Source: an uncultured Treponema sp.
GTDB lineage: Bacteria; Spirochaetota; Spirochaetia; Treponematales; Treponemataceae
NCBI GenBank assembly: GCA_946611835.1
Contig: CAMOEE010000076.1
Span: forward strand, 1-10,636
Reading direction: 5' to 3'
DNA length: 10,636 nucleotides
Shown: positions 1-6,615 of the stretch, piece after piece
Numbering within the stretch: position 1 is the stretch's first letter
Layout: the number at the start of each line of letters is the position of its first letter
Notes under the pieces: generated by a model
What the model was told of the DNA's origin: nothing
What the model saw: the letters and a program-made list of their open reading frames with translations, nothing else
The model's database searches: none
Position numbers and translations under genes: made by a program

Positions 1-85
1 GTTTTCCCTTTTTGAAATCGATGTTTGGGCAGGCTTCTGGAACTATGTGTTCCTGAAGGATTTTTTCGGCAAGAGTTAGAGCCAT
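1..85 (-). CDS. Start of aconitase / 3-isopropylmalate dehydratase large-subunit-like protein (partial)
   Basis: Only the first 28 codons are in the window; the gene runs off the left edge. The reverse strand reads ATG at 85 and gives MALTLAEKILQEHIV, then a short stretch ending in DFKKGK. The opening TLAEKIL is typical of the N-terminus of the aconitase/LeuC family, which carries a [4Fe-4S] cluster and isomerises hydroxy-acids by dehydration and rehydration in the cytoplasm. The start is supported by AGAGGT (minus strand, 97-92) six bases upstream and a perfect TATAAT -10 (minus strand, 121-116). It diverges from the lipoprotein gene at 164. No catalytic residue or cluster cysteine is visible in so short a fragment. 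The family call is a resemblance only, and the choice between aconitase, LeuC and homoaconitase is open. Confidence 0.5.
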   Translation of the reverse strand, partial: MALTLAEKILQEHIVPEACPNIDFKKGK

Positions 86-115
86 TTTTGTACCTCTTAA
101 AAAAAATTTGCTCGT

Positions 116-121
116 ATTATA
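116..121 (-). promoter_or_regulatory. -10 box of the leftward gene
   Basis: The minus strand reads TATAAT exactly here. It predicts a leader of about 24 bases carrying AGAGGT just before the ATG at 85. A matching -35 about 17 bases further upstream is poor (TAGCAT), so only the -10 is well supported. Confidence 0.5.
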
Positions 122-139
122 TACCTTTGATTTTTCTTA

Positions 140-153
140 TGCTATACTATAAA
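140..153 (+). promoter_or_regulatory. Extended -10 region upstream of the lipoprotein gene
   Basis: TGCTATACT (140-148) is an extended -10, and TATAAA overlaps it at 148-153. TTGATT at 127-132 is a -35-like match 15 bases before TATAAA. Transcription from either -10 would begin about 3 to 9 bases before the ATG at 164. No purine-rich ribosome site precedes that ATG, so the message may be nearly leaderless. Confidence 0.4.
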
Positions 154-163
154 AGCTCATTTT

Positions 164-946
164 ATGAAGAATAAGGCTCTGTTTCTATTAATAAGATTTT
201 TCTCATTCCTTGTCACGGCTGCTTTTTTCTTTTCATGCTCTTCGGCCGTGCAGGAAAGTGAGCAAAATGAAGAAAAGACAACGCTCCGCTACACAGCAGA
301 GTCCCTTTATGAGGCGACAATCTGGACGGAGGAAATTGAACTTGACCGTCTTTCAAGCAAAGTAAACTCTGTCGGTGGAATATCATCAAAGCTGAACCTT
401 ACACCCCTCATCGTTCTGGCAAGTCTTCCTTCCGAATCAAGCCGTGTGTATCCGACCCTCAAAAGCTTCGGCTCTCTTGACACGACACTCATTCCAAAAT
501 CTCTCAGAACAATGCTTTTTTCTTTTTCTGACAATATATCAAAATACAAGGATGCAGACTCCTTCATGGCTAAGGAAAGCCTTTATTCCCTGGCTCTTTT
601 CTATACCGATTTCAAAAAAATCTTCGGTGAGTGTTTTGAACTTGATAAAATCGAAACAGCCCTTACTGACGAAAAATCCGATTCAACAGAAAAAATTGAA
701 GAAAACGAATCTGCGGACGGAAGTGCCGGTAAAACGGAAAGTCAGGAAGAACAAGCAGCCCTTCCCGAAAAGCTTTATTTTTCTTCATTTAAAATCGGTC
801 AGCCCTTCCTGGAGGGCGTTCATTATCAGGTTCCGCTGAAATTCTTCGGTGACAAGGCCTGCCTGACAGTCTGCGTCTTCTGCTTCGAGGAATCGGGCCT
901 GTGGAAGATAGACCAGATTCAGATTACGGACTGGGAGATTTTCTGA
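164..946 (+). CDS. Putative lipoprotein, function unknown
   Basis: A 260-residue protein that I do not recognise. Residues 1-25 form a signal peptide: MKNK, a hydrophobic stretch rich in F and L, then FFFSC with the cysteine at 25. This fits the relaxed lipobox of spirochetes, so it is probably lipid-anchored on the outer face of the inner membrane or in the outer membrane. Residues 26-165 look like a mixed helical domain. Residues 169-203 are a polar, Glu/Ser-rich linker (EKIEENESADGSAGK region). A short C-terminal domain (204-260) ends in LWKIDQIQITDWEIF, which suggests the last strands of a small alpha+beta fold. The TGA stop shares its last base with the next gene's ATG, so the two are probably translated together. 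The start rests on the signal peptide, because no clear ribosome site precedes it. Confidence 0.7.
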   Translation: MKNKALFLLIRFFSFLVTAAFFFSCSSAVQESEQNEEKTTLRYTAESLYEATIWTEEIELDRLSSKVNSVGGISSKLNLTPLIVLASLPSESSRVYPTLKSFGSLDTTLIPKSLRTMLFSFSDNISKYKDADSFMAKESLYSLALFYTDFKKIFGECFELDKIETALTDEKSDSTEKIEENESADGSAGKTESQEEQAALPEKLYFSSFKIGQPFLEGVHYQVPLKFFGDKACLTVCVFCFEESGLWKIDQIQITDWEIF

Positions 947-1779
947 TGGGAAAAAGCGTCCTTACGGGAATAGAGAGACAGCTTGTCCTTGAGTACCTCA
1001 TTGACGGTAATGCCCCTGTAACGTTGAGGGAAATAAGCCTCGGCGAGGGCGAAAAAGTTTCCTCCGTGTCGTCAGTCTTTCCCGTGGCCCTCAGAAGCGA
1101 GCAGATAAAGGTTCTGGACCAGGGAATAATACTCCTAAAAAATCCGCCAGGAAAAACTTTTTCTTTTGAGGGAAAACTCGTCAGGGTTCAGTTTTACTTC
1201 AACAAGCTGGCCCTCTTCTTTGATACGAAAGTTCAGCGGGTGTCTGCGGGGCTGGCTCTCGTGATTCCCTCTGTCATCTGCAAGATTGTGGATAAGCCTT
1301 CCTTACCTAAAACAGCTTTCTCCGTCACGGTTTATTATGAGTCCTCGTCTAAAAAGGGTGGGGCATCCAGTCATAAGACGGATATCAGCTGTGACTTTGA
1401 CAATGCTTATCCTCTTTTTGTCTCTTCTCCCTTTATGGATGTGGTGAACCGCTATCTTTCCGAAAAAAAAGAAGATGAGGCTGAGTCAATCGAAGGAAGA
1501 ATTCATGCTCCGAAACTGATTTACTTTGACAGGCAGCGCATGGTTTTCGCCGCAAAAAAGAAGGATATGCCTTTCTCGGCGGGTGCGGAATATGCGGTCC
1601 TCGTGAGGTTCCCGCTTAAAGGCCCGATAAAAGAACGCAAGGTCTACCTGAGCTGTATTATCGAAGACTTGTACGAAAGCTTTGACAGAAGCTGCCTTTG
1701 CGCCTGTGCCTCTGTCTCATCAATCCGTGAGGAGGATGCCCGTTTCCTTGAAGACAAGGTTGCGTCATCCTCAAAGTGA
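946..1779 (+). CDS. Soluble protein, possibly PilZ/YcgR-like
   Basis: A 277-residue protein with no signal peptide or membrane span. I chose the ATG at 946 over an upstream in-frame GTG because GGGAG (933-937) lies eight bases before it and the TGATG overlap with the lipoprotein gene is a classic coupled start. The middle part (residues about 70-115) reads like a beta-strand domain with VRVQFYFNKLALFF and GLALVIPSVI. The C-terminal part (about 190-270) has alternating strands and ends in a Cys-rich piece (CLCAC) followed by EEDARFLED. Both halves resemble the two-barrel layout of YcgR-type proteins that sense cyclic-di-GMP and act on flagella, but the RxxxR and D/NxSxxG binding motifs of a true PilZ domain are not visible. 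The family call is therefore weak. The coding sequence contains a run of eight A (1463-1470). Confidence 0.6.
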   Translation: MGKSVLTGIERQLVLEYLIDGNAPVTLREISLGEGEKVSSVSSVFPVALRSEQIKVLDQGIILLKNPPGKTFSFEGKLVRVQFYFNKLALFFDTKVQRVSAGLALVIPSVICKIVDKPSLPKTAFSVTVYYESSSKKGGASSHKTDISCDFDNAYPLFVSSPFMDVVNRYLSEKKEDEAESIEGRIHAPKLIYFDRQRMVFAAKKKDMPFSAGAEYAVLVRFPLKGPIKERKVYLSCIIEDLYESFDRSCLCACASVSSIREEDARFLEDKVASSSK

Positions 1780-1797
1780 TTTTCTTCATATTATTTA

Positions 1798-1826
1798 TAG
1801 ACTAAACTGATTCAGACTGATAAAAT
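1798..1826 (+). promoter_or_regulatory. Promoter directly before the DUF212 gene
   Basis: TAGACT (1798-1803), a 17-base spacer, and TAAAAT (1821-1826) preceded by TG at 1818-1819 make a reasonable -35/extended -10 pair. Transcription would start about seven bases after the -10, which is essentially the A of the ATG at 1834. It probably drives the long unit that follows. Confidence 0.45.
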
Positions 1827-1833
1827 AAATGCC

Positions 1834-2316
1834 ATGTTATCGAATGCCGGATTGCACTTTCAGACTTTGCTCGGAAGCCCAGTGTTTTTGGCCTGCGTTT
1901 CCAGCTGGCTGTGCGCCCAGTTTATAAAAACAATAATCAAACTTTTTTCCGGGAACATCCACAGCCTGAGCGAGCTGTTCGAGCTTCTTTTCTGGCGTAC
2001 CGGGAGCATGCCGTCAAGTCATTCTGCGATAACGGCCTGCCTTTGCACGACAATCGGCTACCGCTCAGGGCTTGATTCCGATGTTTTCATCCTTTCTCTT
2101 GTTTTTTTCCTTGTCACCATCCGTGATGCTGTCGGAGTGCGGCGGGCAAACGGAATGCAGGCAAGGCGGCTCAACGAGGTTGGCGAAGTACTCAAAGAGA
2201 AGGGGCTTTACGACGATTTTAAAAAGCTTAAGGAAGTCAACGGCCATTCTCCCATGGAGGCCTTCGTCGGAATCCTTCTTGGCTTTTTCATCGGAATAGC
2301 TTTCTGCGTCTTATAA
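1834..2316 (+). CDS. Divergent PAP2 (DUF212, YuiD-type) membrane protein
   Basis: A 160-residue integral membrane protein of the DUF212 / divergent PAP2 family, distantly related to lipid and acid phosphatases of the PAP2 group. The family motifs are all present in order: GSMPSSHSA (57-65, with the conserved SxxSSH-type His), RDAVGVRR (97-104) with GMQARRLN just behind, and GHSPMEAFVG (137-146) at the start of the last membrane helix. Hydrophobic stretches lie at about 13-38, 62-76, 83-97 and 143-160. Length is normal for the family. The exact substrate of this family is not established; a role in phosphorylated membrane lipid turnover is the usual guess. No ribosome site precedes the ATG, but a promoter ends right before it. 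The next gene starts 31 bases after the stop. Confidence 0.88.
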   Translation: MLSNAGLHFQTLLGSPVFLACVSSWLCAQFIKTIIKLFSGNIHSLSELFELLFWRTGSMPSSHSAITACLCTTIGYRSGLDSDVFILSLVFFLVTIRDAVGVRRANGMQARRLNEVGEVLKEKGLYDDFKKLKEVNGHSPMEAFVGILLGFFIGIAFCVL

Positions 2317-2347
2317 AAAAACTGAACCGGGTGGGAATATCTAAAAA

Positions 2348-3742
2348 ATGAATCTGAATCCAAAAAAACTAATTCCGTTCTTAGTCTCTCTGCTAGTTTT
2401 TTTTCTTCTCTGTAACTTTCGTTCTGTGCCTGTGAGCCAGTTCTGGAAGGGGTATCAGATGCTTTATGTTTATACAGATACTCTGTCGGAGTCTGATATT
2501 CTTACAGTACTTGAGAAAAACGGATGCTCTTCGGTAATCTCCTACGGAAGCCAGCGTGTTCCCTTCGTTTCTCAGCTCTCTCCTGTGCAGGCACAGGATT
2601 CTTCGTCATATCTTTACAAAAGGGCTGATTTTTTCATGGATAAAAACCACAGTGCCATGGTTTTTTACATTCCTGAGGAGCAGTCCTCACAGCTTGAGAA
2701 GGGAATCCGTGAGATTTCGGCCTTCCAGGGGACTCGTGCCGGCACCGACGGCAAAAGTTCTTTTCCCTGGCTCGCTCCCCTCATTTCCCTCTGTCTTTTC
2801 GGTCTTTTGCTCTGCTTATCAAAAAGAAAGCTTCTCTTTGCCTCCGGCTCCTTCTTCTTCGTCCTTTTCTCATTCTGCCGTCCGCTTTTCACTGTGAGCG
2901 CTGCCGTCTCATTTTATCTTTTTGCCTTCTTTATTTTCCACAGAATCTGGATGCGCCGTGATTTTTTAAGGACAGCGCTTAATTCTCTTTATATACCTGT
3001 TTTCTCTCTTTCTCCGGTTCTTGTGCTTGTTGTCTCTTCGCCCCTGAACTCTGTTTTTTACATCCTTTCGCTTTTGGGGTCGGCAAGCCTCCTTATGTGC
3101 TATGACTTTATCGAGCAGAAAATCGGGGAGAGATATTCCTTTCAGCCTGTCCTTATCAGGAGCGCCCGCATGATTCCTCTGCTTGGCCGGCTTGGAATCC
3201 GTCTGCTTGCCGCCCTTCTGCTTTCCCTTCTGATTACGCTCCTTTGCTTCAAATTCCTCGGGAATGTAAGCTCTTTCTCAAATTCTTCGGCCATGCCGGC
3301 CCTTCCTTCTCCTGTCGGCCGTTCCGACGGGGAGCTTGTGAAACTTTCTGATTTCGTCAACTGGAGCTGGAACACTGTCACTTTCCCCTACAAAAAAATC
3401 GGTGAGAACATTTCTTCGGTGCCGGAGGAAGGGGAGGTCGTCTCAATAAAAGATTATCAGGAATCAAACGGTAAGATTGTCGCCGTAACGACTCCTGCCT
3501 TTGTATTCAATTCCGAATTCCGTGATTCCGTGTATAAATCTCTCGAAAAGCTTGATTATCCGGCTCTTGAGAAAATGATGCTTTCTCAGGGTAAGAACAC
3601 GAATTTCGGATACGCCAAGAATGCGACTTCTTCAAATGCGGAGAGGTTCGGCTCGCTCCTGCTTCTTGTCTTTATCACGGTGACGGCAGTTCTTGGAATC
3701 TATTATATTTTGGGAAGAAAACGATATGGTCTCAGCATCTAA
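2348..3742 (+). CDS. Polytopic membrane protein of unknown function, upstream of and overlapping rnfC
   Basis: A 464-residue protein that I do not recognise. Visible topology: a first membrane helix (about 8-24); a polar domain (25-139) containing GYQMLYVYTDTLSESDILTVL; a cluster of about six hydrophobic segments (141-158, 162-182, 184-200, 210-230, 233-252, 282-304); a second polar domain (305-432); and a final helix (434-455) ending in a basic tail (GRKRYGLSI). By the positive-inside rule both polar domains probably face the periplasm. GGGTGGGA (2329-2336) lies 11 bases before the ATG, a slightly long spacing. The 3' end overlaps rnfC by 17 bases, so the two are likely co-expressed, which makes it a candidate extra subunit or assembly factor of the Rnf-like complex. 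A transporter permease is an alternative, but no ATPase gene is nearby. Function is not assigned. Confidence 0.75.
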   Translation: MNLNPKKLIPFLVSLLVFFLLCNFRSVPVSQFWKGYQMLYVYTDTLSESDILTVLEKNGCSSVISYGSQRVPFVSQLSPVQAQDSSSYLYKRADFFMDKNHSAMVFYIPEEQSSQLEKGIREISAFQGTRAGTDGKSSFPWLAPLISLCLFGLLLCLSKRKLLFASGSFFFVLFSFCRPLFTVSAAVSFYLFAFFIFHRIWMRRDFLRTALNSLYIPVFSLSPVLVLVVSSPLNSVFYILSLLGSASLLMCYDFIEQKIGERYSFQPVLIRSARMIPLLGRLGIRLLAALLLSLLITLLCFKFLGNVSSFSNSSAMPALPSPVGRSDGELVKLSDFVNWSWNTVTFPYKKIGENISSVPEEGEVVSIKDYQESNGKIVAVTTPAFVFNSEFRDSVYKSLEKLDYPALEKMMLSQGKNTNFGYAKNATSSNAERFGSLLLLVFITVTAVLGIYYILGRKRYGLSI

Positions 3743-5057
3743 CTTTATTTCTGAAGATAAAAAAACACTTACCTCATCGGTCAATGCTTTCCTTCCGAAA
3801 GTTGCTTTCATCCCCGTCGAGGAAGATGATTACGGGGCTTTGGAAATCCTTGTCACAGAGGGCGACCGTGTAAAAGAGGGTGATGTAATCGCAAGGCAGA
3901 AAGGGCTTTTCATACATTCCTCTGTTCCTGGCATAGTTCAGAAAATATCGCAGAAACAATACTCGAACGGAAAGCAGGGCTTGTGTGCCCAGATTGCCCT
4001 CAACGGCGAGTTCTCGTATCTTGGAAAAAAAACTGAAAGACAGGACTGGCAGTCTTTGGATAATTCTGTGCTTCAAAATTCCCTTAAAGAATCAGGTGTC
4101 GTAAACACCTTTGCAAAAGAAATCCCCCTCTATGCCCAGATACAGAAACTAAAGGCCTCTGCCTCACGGAGCGTCGTCGTTCGTCTTTTCGACTCTGACC
4201 CCAGCCTTGTGACTGACAGCTTCGTGGCCAGAAAACATCTTCCGGAGATTATCGAGGGCGGAGTGATTCTTGCCAGGGCCTTCGGTGCAGGGACTCTGCT
4301 TTTCGCTTATTCCTCTTCCGAAAAAAACGGAATTAAAGAAGAACTTGAGGGCCTGCTGGAAGAAAAGAAAACTTCCTTGTTTCCCTCTGACCTTGAGGTC
4401 CTGGCGGTAGGCATGGATACAAGAAAATATCCTGCCGGAACTATGCATGACATCGTTGTTGCCGTAAAAAAATCCTGCAAGGAAGCTGGCGGCGCAAAAA
4501 TCGGCAGAAAGGACCTTTTCGTTGATTCAGTGACGGCTCTGGCATCCTATAATGCCATCGTCCTTAAAAAGCCTGTCGTCAGCACCTTCGTTCATGTGAC
4601 CGGCGAATGCCTCAATGCGGCGGCCCTTTTCAATGTGCGTGTCGGCACCCCTCTCCGTGACATAGTGGAGCAGTGCGGGGGCTTAAAGAGGCGGCTGTCA
4701 AAGATTGTTATTAACGGTATCATTTCGGGAACGGCAGTATCAAGCCTCGATATCCCGGTTAACCGCAGCGTCAAGTCCATTGAATTCATTCCTATGGGCA
4801 AAATAAAGGTACCTGAGACTGAGCATTGTATCCGCTGCGGGAACTGCCGCAAAATATGCCCGGTTCATCTCTGGCCAGGTAACCTCTACCGCTTAGCCCG
4901 CCTGGATAACAAAAAGCATTACTCTGAGAGCGATGCCCAGGCCCGGGAATCTGTGCTCCTTTGCACTGAATGCGGGCTTTGCAACGCTGTCTGTACGGCG
5001 CGTCTTCCTCTCAGCCAGACAATATCTATCCTCAAGGATTCTTACAATGAAAAATAA
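3726..5057 (+). CDS. rnfC: RnfC-like electron transport complex subunit, altered NADH/FMN site
   Basis: RnfC is normally the cytoplasmic subunit that exchanges electrons with NADH through FMN and [4Fe-4S] clusters. The 443-residue protein shows a lipoyl-like N-terminal domain (about 24-78, with EGDRVKEGDVIA and HSSVPGIV), a central Rossmann/SLBB part (about 115-350, with KYPAG at 234-238 and VTGECL at 291-296), and two cluster motifs: C368xxC371xxC374xxxC378P and C413xxC416xxC419xxxC423. The usual glycine-rich GxGGxGFPT loop reads NTFAKEIPL (127-135), and the usual NGAECEP reads VRLFDSDP (152-159), so NADH/FMN binding is doubtful. The HGGIHPP-type N-terminal motif is also absent. The ATG at 3726 is preferred over one at 3693 because GGGAAGA precedes it at the right spacing. 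It overlaps the upstream gene by 17 bases, and rnfD starts within its last codons. Confidence 0.82.
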   Translation: MVSASNFISEDKKTLTSSVNAFLPKVAFIPVEEDDYGALEILVTEGDRVKEGDVIARQKGLFIHSSVPGIVQKISQKQYSNGKQGLCAQIALNGEFSYLGKKTERQDWQSLDNSVLQNSLKESGVVNTFAKEIPLYAQIQKLKASASRSVVVRLFDSDPSLVTDSFVARKHLPEIIEGGVILARAFGAGTLLFAYSSSEKNGIKEELEGLLEEKKTSLFPSDLEVLAVGMDTRKYPAGTMHDIVVAVKKSCKEAGGAKIGRKDLFVDSVTALASYNAIVLKKPVVSTFVHVTGECLNAAALFNVRVGTPLRDIVEQCGGLKRRLSKIVINGIISGTAVSSLDIPVNRSVKSIEFIPMGKIKVPETEHCIRCGNCRKICPVHLWPGNLYRLARLDNKKHYSESDAQARESVLLCTECGLCNAVCTARLPLSQTISILKDSYNEK

Positions 5058-6126
5058 AGAGAATTTATATAAGTCAGTTTTTCTAAGTCCTTTCTCATAC
5101 CTCAGGCCTTCGGTCTGGACTGAGGCTTATGTCGTGCTTGTCCTGCTCCTTCTTCAGGTAGCCATGCTTTTTGTCACTAAAAGCTATGATTCTCTTTTCA
5201 TAATCCTTTCTTCCCTTCTTTCTTCTTATTTGGTTGATTTCATCAATAGGGAAGAAAATTACAAGAACCGCTTCGTCATAATCGCAAGCTCCATAAGGGG
5301 ACTTATGATTGGTCTCATGCTCCCGTCGGCTTTTCCTCCTGTGGCAGTCTTTTTCATCAGCTTTGCGGTTCTCTTCATAAACAAGCACATTCTCGGTGGA
5401 TTTGCCAATTCCTGGATTAATCCCGTCGCCGTCACCGTTGCGGTCGCATGGATCATCGGCATGAAGTTCTTCCCGGAAATAACGCTTTCGGAAACGGCCC
5501 TTCAGTCAAGGAACATCGCCCTCTCTCTGATTCAGGACGGAACATTCCAGATCAATTCCCTTGACATCTCGGTCACAAATTTCCTTAACCGCCGCCTTTT
5601 CAGCCTCTTCGGAGTCTCGATTCCTGAGGGCTATTTCTCGCTTTTCTGGGATTCTCAGTCAACGATTCCGGCTTTCAGGTTCAATCTCCTCACCCTGCTT
5701 TCATCAATCGTACTTTTCAGCGCTGATGTCCTTAATCCGATTATTCCGGTCGTTTTTGTCGTCACTTACGGCCTCATGGTCAAGTTCGCGGCCCCTTTCT
5801 TCTACGGCGGAATCTTCATGCACGGTGATGTAATCCTTGCCTTCCTTTCAAGCGGAACTCTTTTCTGCACTTTCTTCCTTATGCAGTGGCATGGAACGGC
5901 ACCTTTTACGAACCGGGGAAAGTTGGTCTTTGCAATACTGGCAGGAGTACTTGCTTTCTTTATCCTGGGAATCGGGCTTTCTCCTTCGGGCTTCGCTTTC
6001 GTAATTCTGATTACAAATGTAGTTTCTCTTTTTATCCAGTGCGTGGAGAATCATTTCCTCAGGGAATATACTTCTTCCGTTCTTATGCAGCAGGTCAAGG
6101 ACCTGAAAGGTGGCAATGATGCTTAA
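5047..6126 (+). CDS. rnfD: RnfD-like membrane subunit without a canonical flavinylation motif
   Basis: RnfD is a multi-span inner-membrane subunit that normally carries FMN bound covalently to a Thr in an SGAT motif. This 359-residue protein keeps the family layout: an N-terminal FLSPFSYLRPSVW region, about eight to nine membrane helices, KHILGGFANSWINPVAV (113-129, matching the usual KHxFGG...NP), and a C-terminal half with FTNRGKLVFAILAGVL (287-302) and SPSGFAFVILITN (312-324), as in the family. Where DxxSGATPL is expected it reads DISVTNFL (173-180). The usual GSxGET reads EGYFSLFW, and the usual TDPVTSP region reads QWHGTAPF. Covalent FMN therefore looks unlikely, although T177 is near the right place. 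The ATG at 5047, with AAGGA eight bases upstream, overlaps the end of rnfC by 11 bases and is better than an in-frame start at 4933 deep inside rnfC. Confidence 0.82.
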   Translation: MKNKENLYKSVFLSPFSYLRPSVWTEAYVVLVLLLLQVAMLFVTKSYDSLFIILSSLLSSYLVDFINREENYKNRFVIIASSIRGLMIGLMLPSAFPPVAVFFISFAVLFINKHILGGFANSWINPVAVTVAVAWIIGMKFFPEITLSETALQSRNIALSLIQDGTFQINSLDISVTNFLNRRLFSLFGVSIPEGYFSLFWDSQSTIPAFRFNLLTLLSSIVLFSADVLNPIIPVVFVVTYGLMVKFAAPFFYGGIFMHGDVILAFLSSGTLFCTFFLMQWHGTAPFTNRGKLVFAILAGVLAFFILGIGLSPSGFAFVILITNVVSLFIQCVENHFLREYTSSVLMQQVKDLKGGNDA

Positions 6127-6604
6127 AATCAATATGGACGCTGAGACAAAAAAGAATCTCACGGTTTTTTCAATCCTTTTTGGTATTATTTTCGGACTTA
6201 CGGTAATCTTGATTTCCATGACTCTTATCTCAAGAAATTCATGGAAGAAAGGGCTGGCCTTTGAGGTTCAGCATGTCCTCGACTCTTATCAGGGCGGAAC
6301 ATACACCGTCACAAAGAACCTGCAGCTTAATTCGACATTCTCTACCAGTGCTGCGGTCTATTCTCTTATGAAAAAAGACGAGCAGAAGAATAGAAAATAC
6401 TACGGGGTGATTGTAAGGATGCCGTCAATCCTCGGTCCTTTGCCTGGGGTTTTCATCTACGGTGAGGGAAGGGGAGTTTCTTTTGCCGGTTATGCGATTG
6501 ACAACGGAAAAGCTTCTGTAACGGTCGAGCGGCAGCTTTCCAGTAACATATTGAACTACTGGGAAGAAATGATTCCAAAAATCATCGAGAAATCACATGA
6601 GTAG
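6116..6604 (+). CDS. rnfG: Short RnfG-like subunit lacking the flavin attachment motif
   Basis: The position between rnfD and rnfE, and the layout of one N-terminal membrane helix (about 15-38) followed by a periplasmic domain, point to RnfG, which normally carries covalent FMN on the Thr of a C-terminal SGAT motif. The 162-residue protein is shorter than the usual 180-210 or so. The part from YYGVIV (95-100) through GEGRGVSFAGYAIDNGK (116-132) looks like the strands of an FMN-bind domain, but the ETPGLG motif is missing and the chain ends soon after, so the segment that should hold SGAT is absent. The only faintly similar piece, NSTFSTSAAV (72-81), is in the wrong place. Start: GAAAGGTGG (6105-6113) serves ATG 6116 or 6119; a GTG at 6110 is less likely. 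It overlaps rnfD by 11 bases. The identification rests partly on context. Confidence 0.6.
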   Translation: MMLKINMDAETKKNLTVFSILFGIIFGLTVILISMTLISRNSWKKGLAFEVQHVLDSYQGGTYTVTKNLQLNSTFSTSAAVYSLMKKDEQKNRKYYGVIVRMPSILGPLPGVFIYGEGRGVSFAGYAIDNGKASVTVERQLSSNILNYWEEMIPKIIEKSHE

Positions 6605-6615
6605 GGTGAAAGAAA

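Noticed and set aside
307..567. Minus-strand open frame inside the lipoprotein gene, and similar antisense frames in the rnf genes
   Set aside because: They lie opposite strong coding sequence, show no family match and lack convincing ribosome sites; they are shadows of the real frames.
1463..1470. Eight-A run in the possible PilZ-like gene as a phase-variation switch
   Set aside because: Such runs are common in this AAA-rich coding style, encode an ordinary Lys codon series, and nothing suggests a surface-exposed variable protein.
3693..3725. Upstream in-frame ATG for RnfC
   Set aside because: It would read 11 extra residues from the end of the preceding gene, while the ATG at 3726 has GGGAAGA at a good spacing.
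4933..5046. Upstream in-frame start for RnfD inside rnfC
   Set aside because: The 38 extra residues overlap the cysteine-cluster codons of rnfC. The ATG at 5047 has AAGGA at the right distance and begins where the family normally does.
6329..6358. NSTFSTSAAV in RnfG as a degenerate SGAT flavinylation site
   Set aside because: It lies before the FMN-bind-like strands, whereas the true site is near the C-terminus; the likeness to SGATxTSxAV is weak and has Phe at the acceptor Thr.
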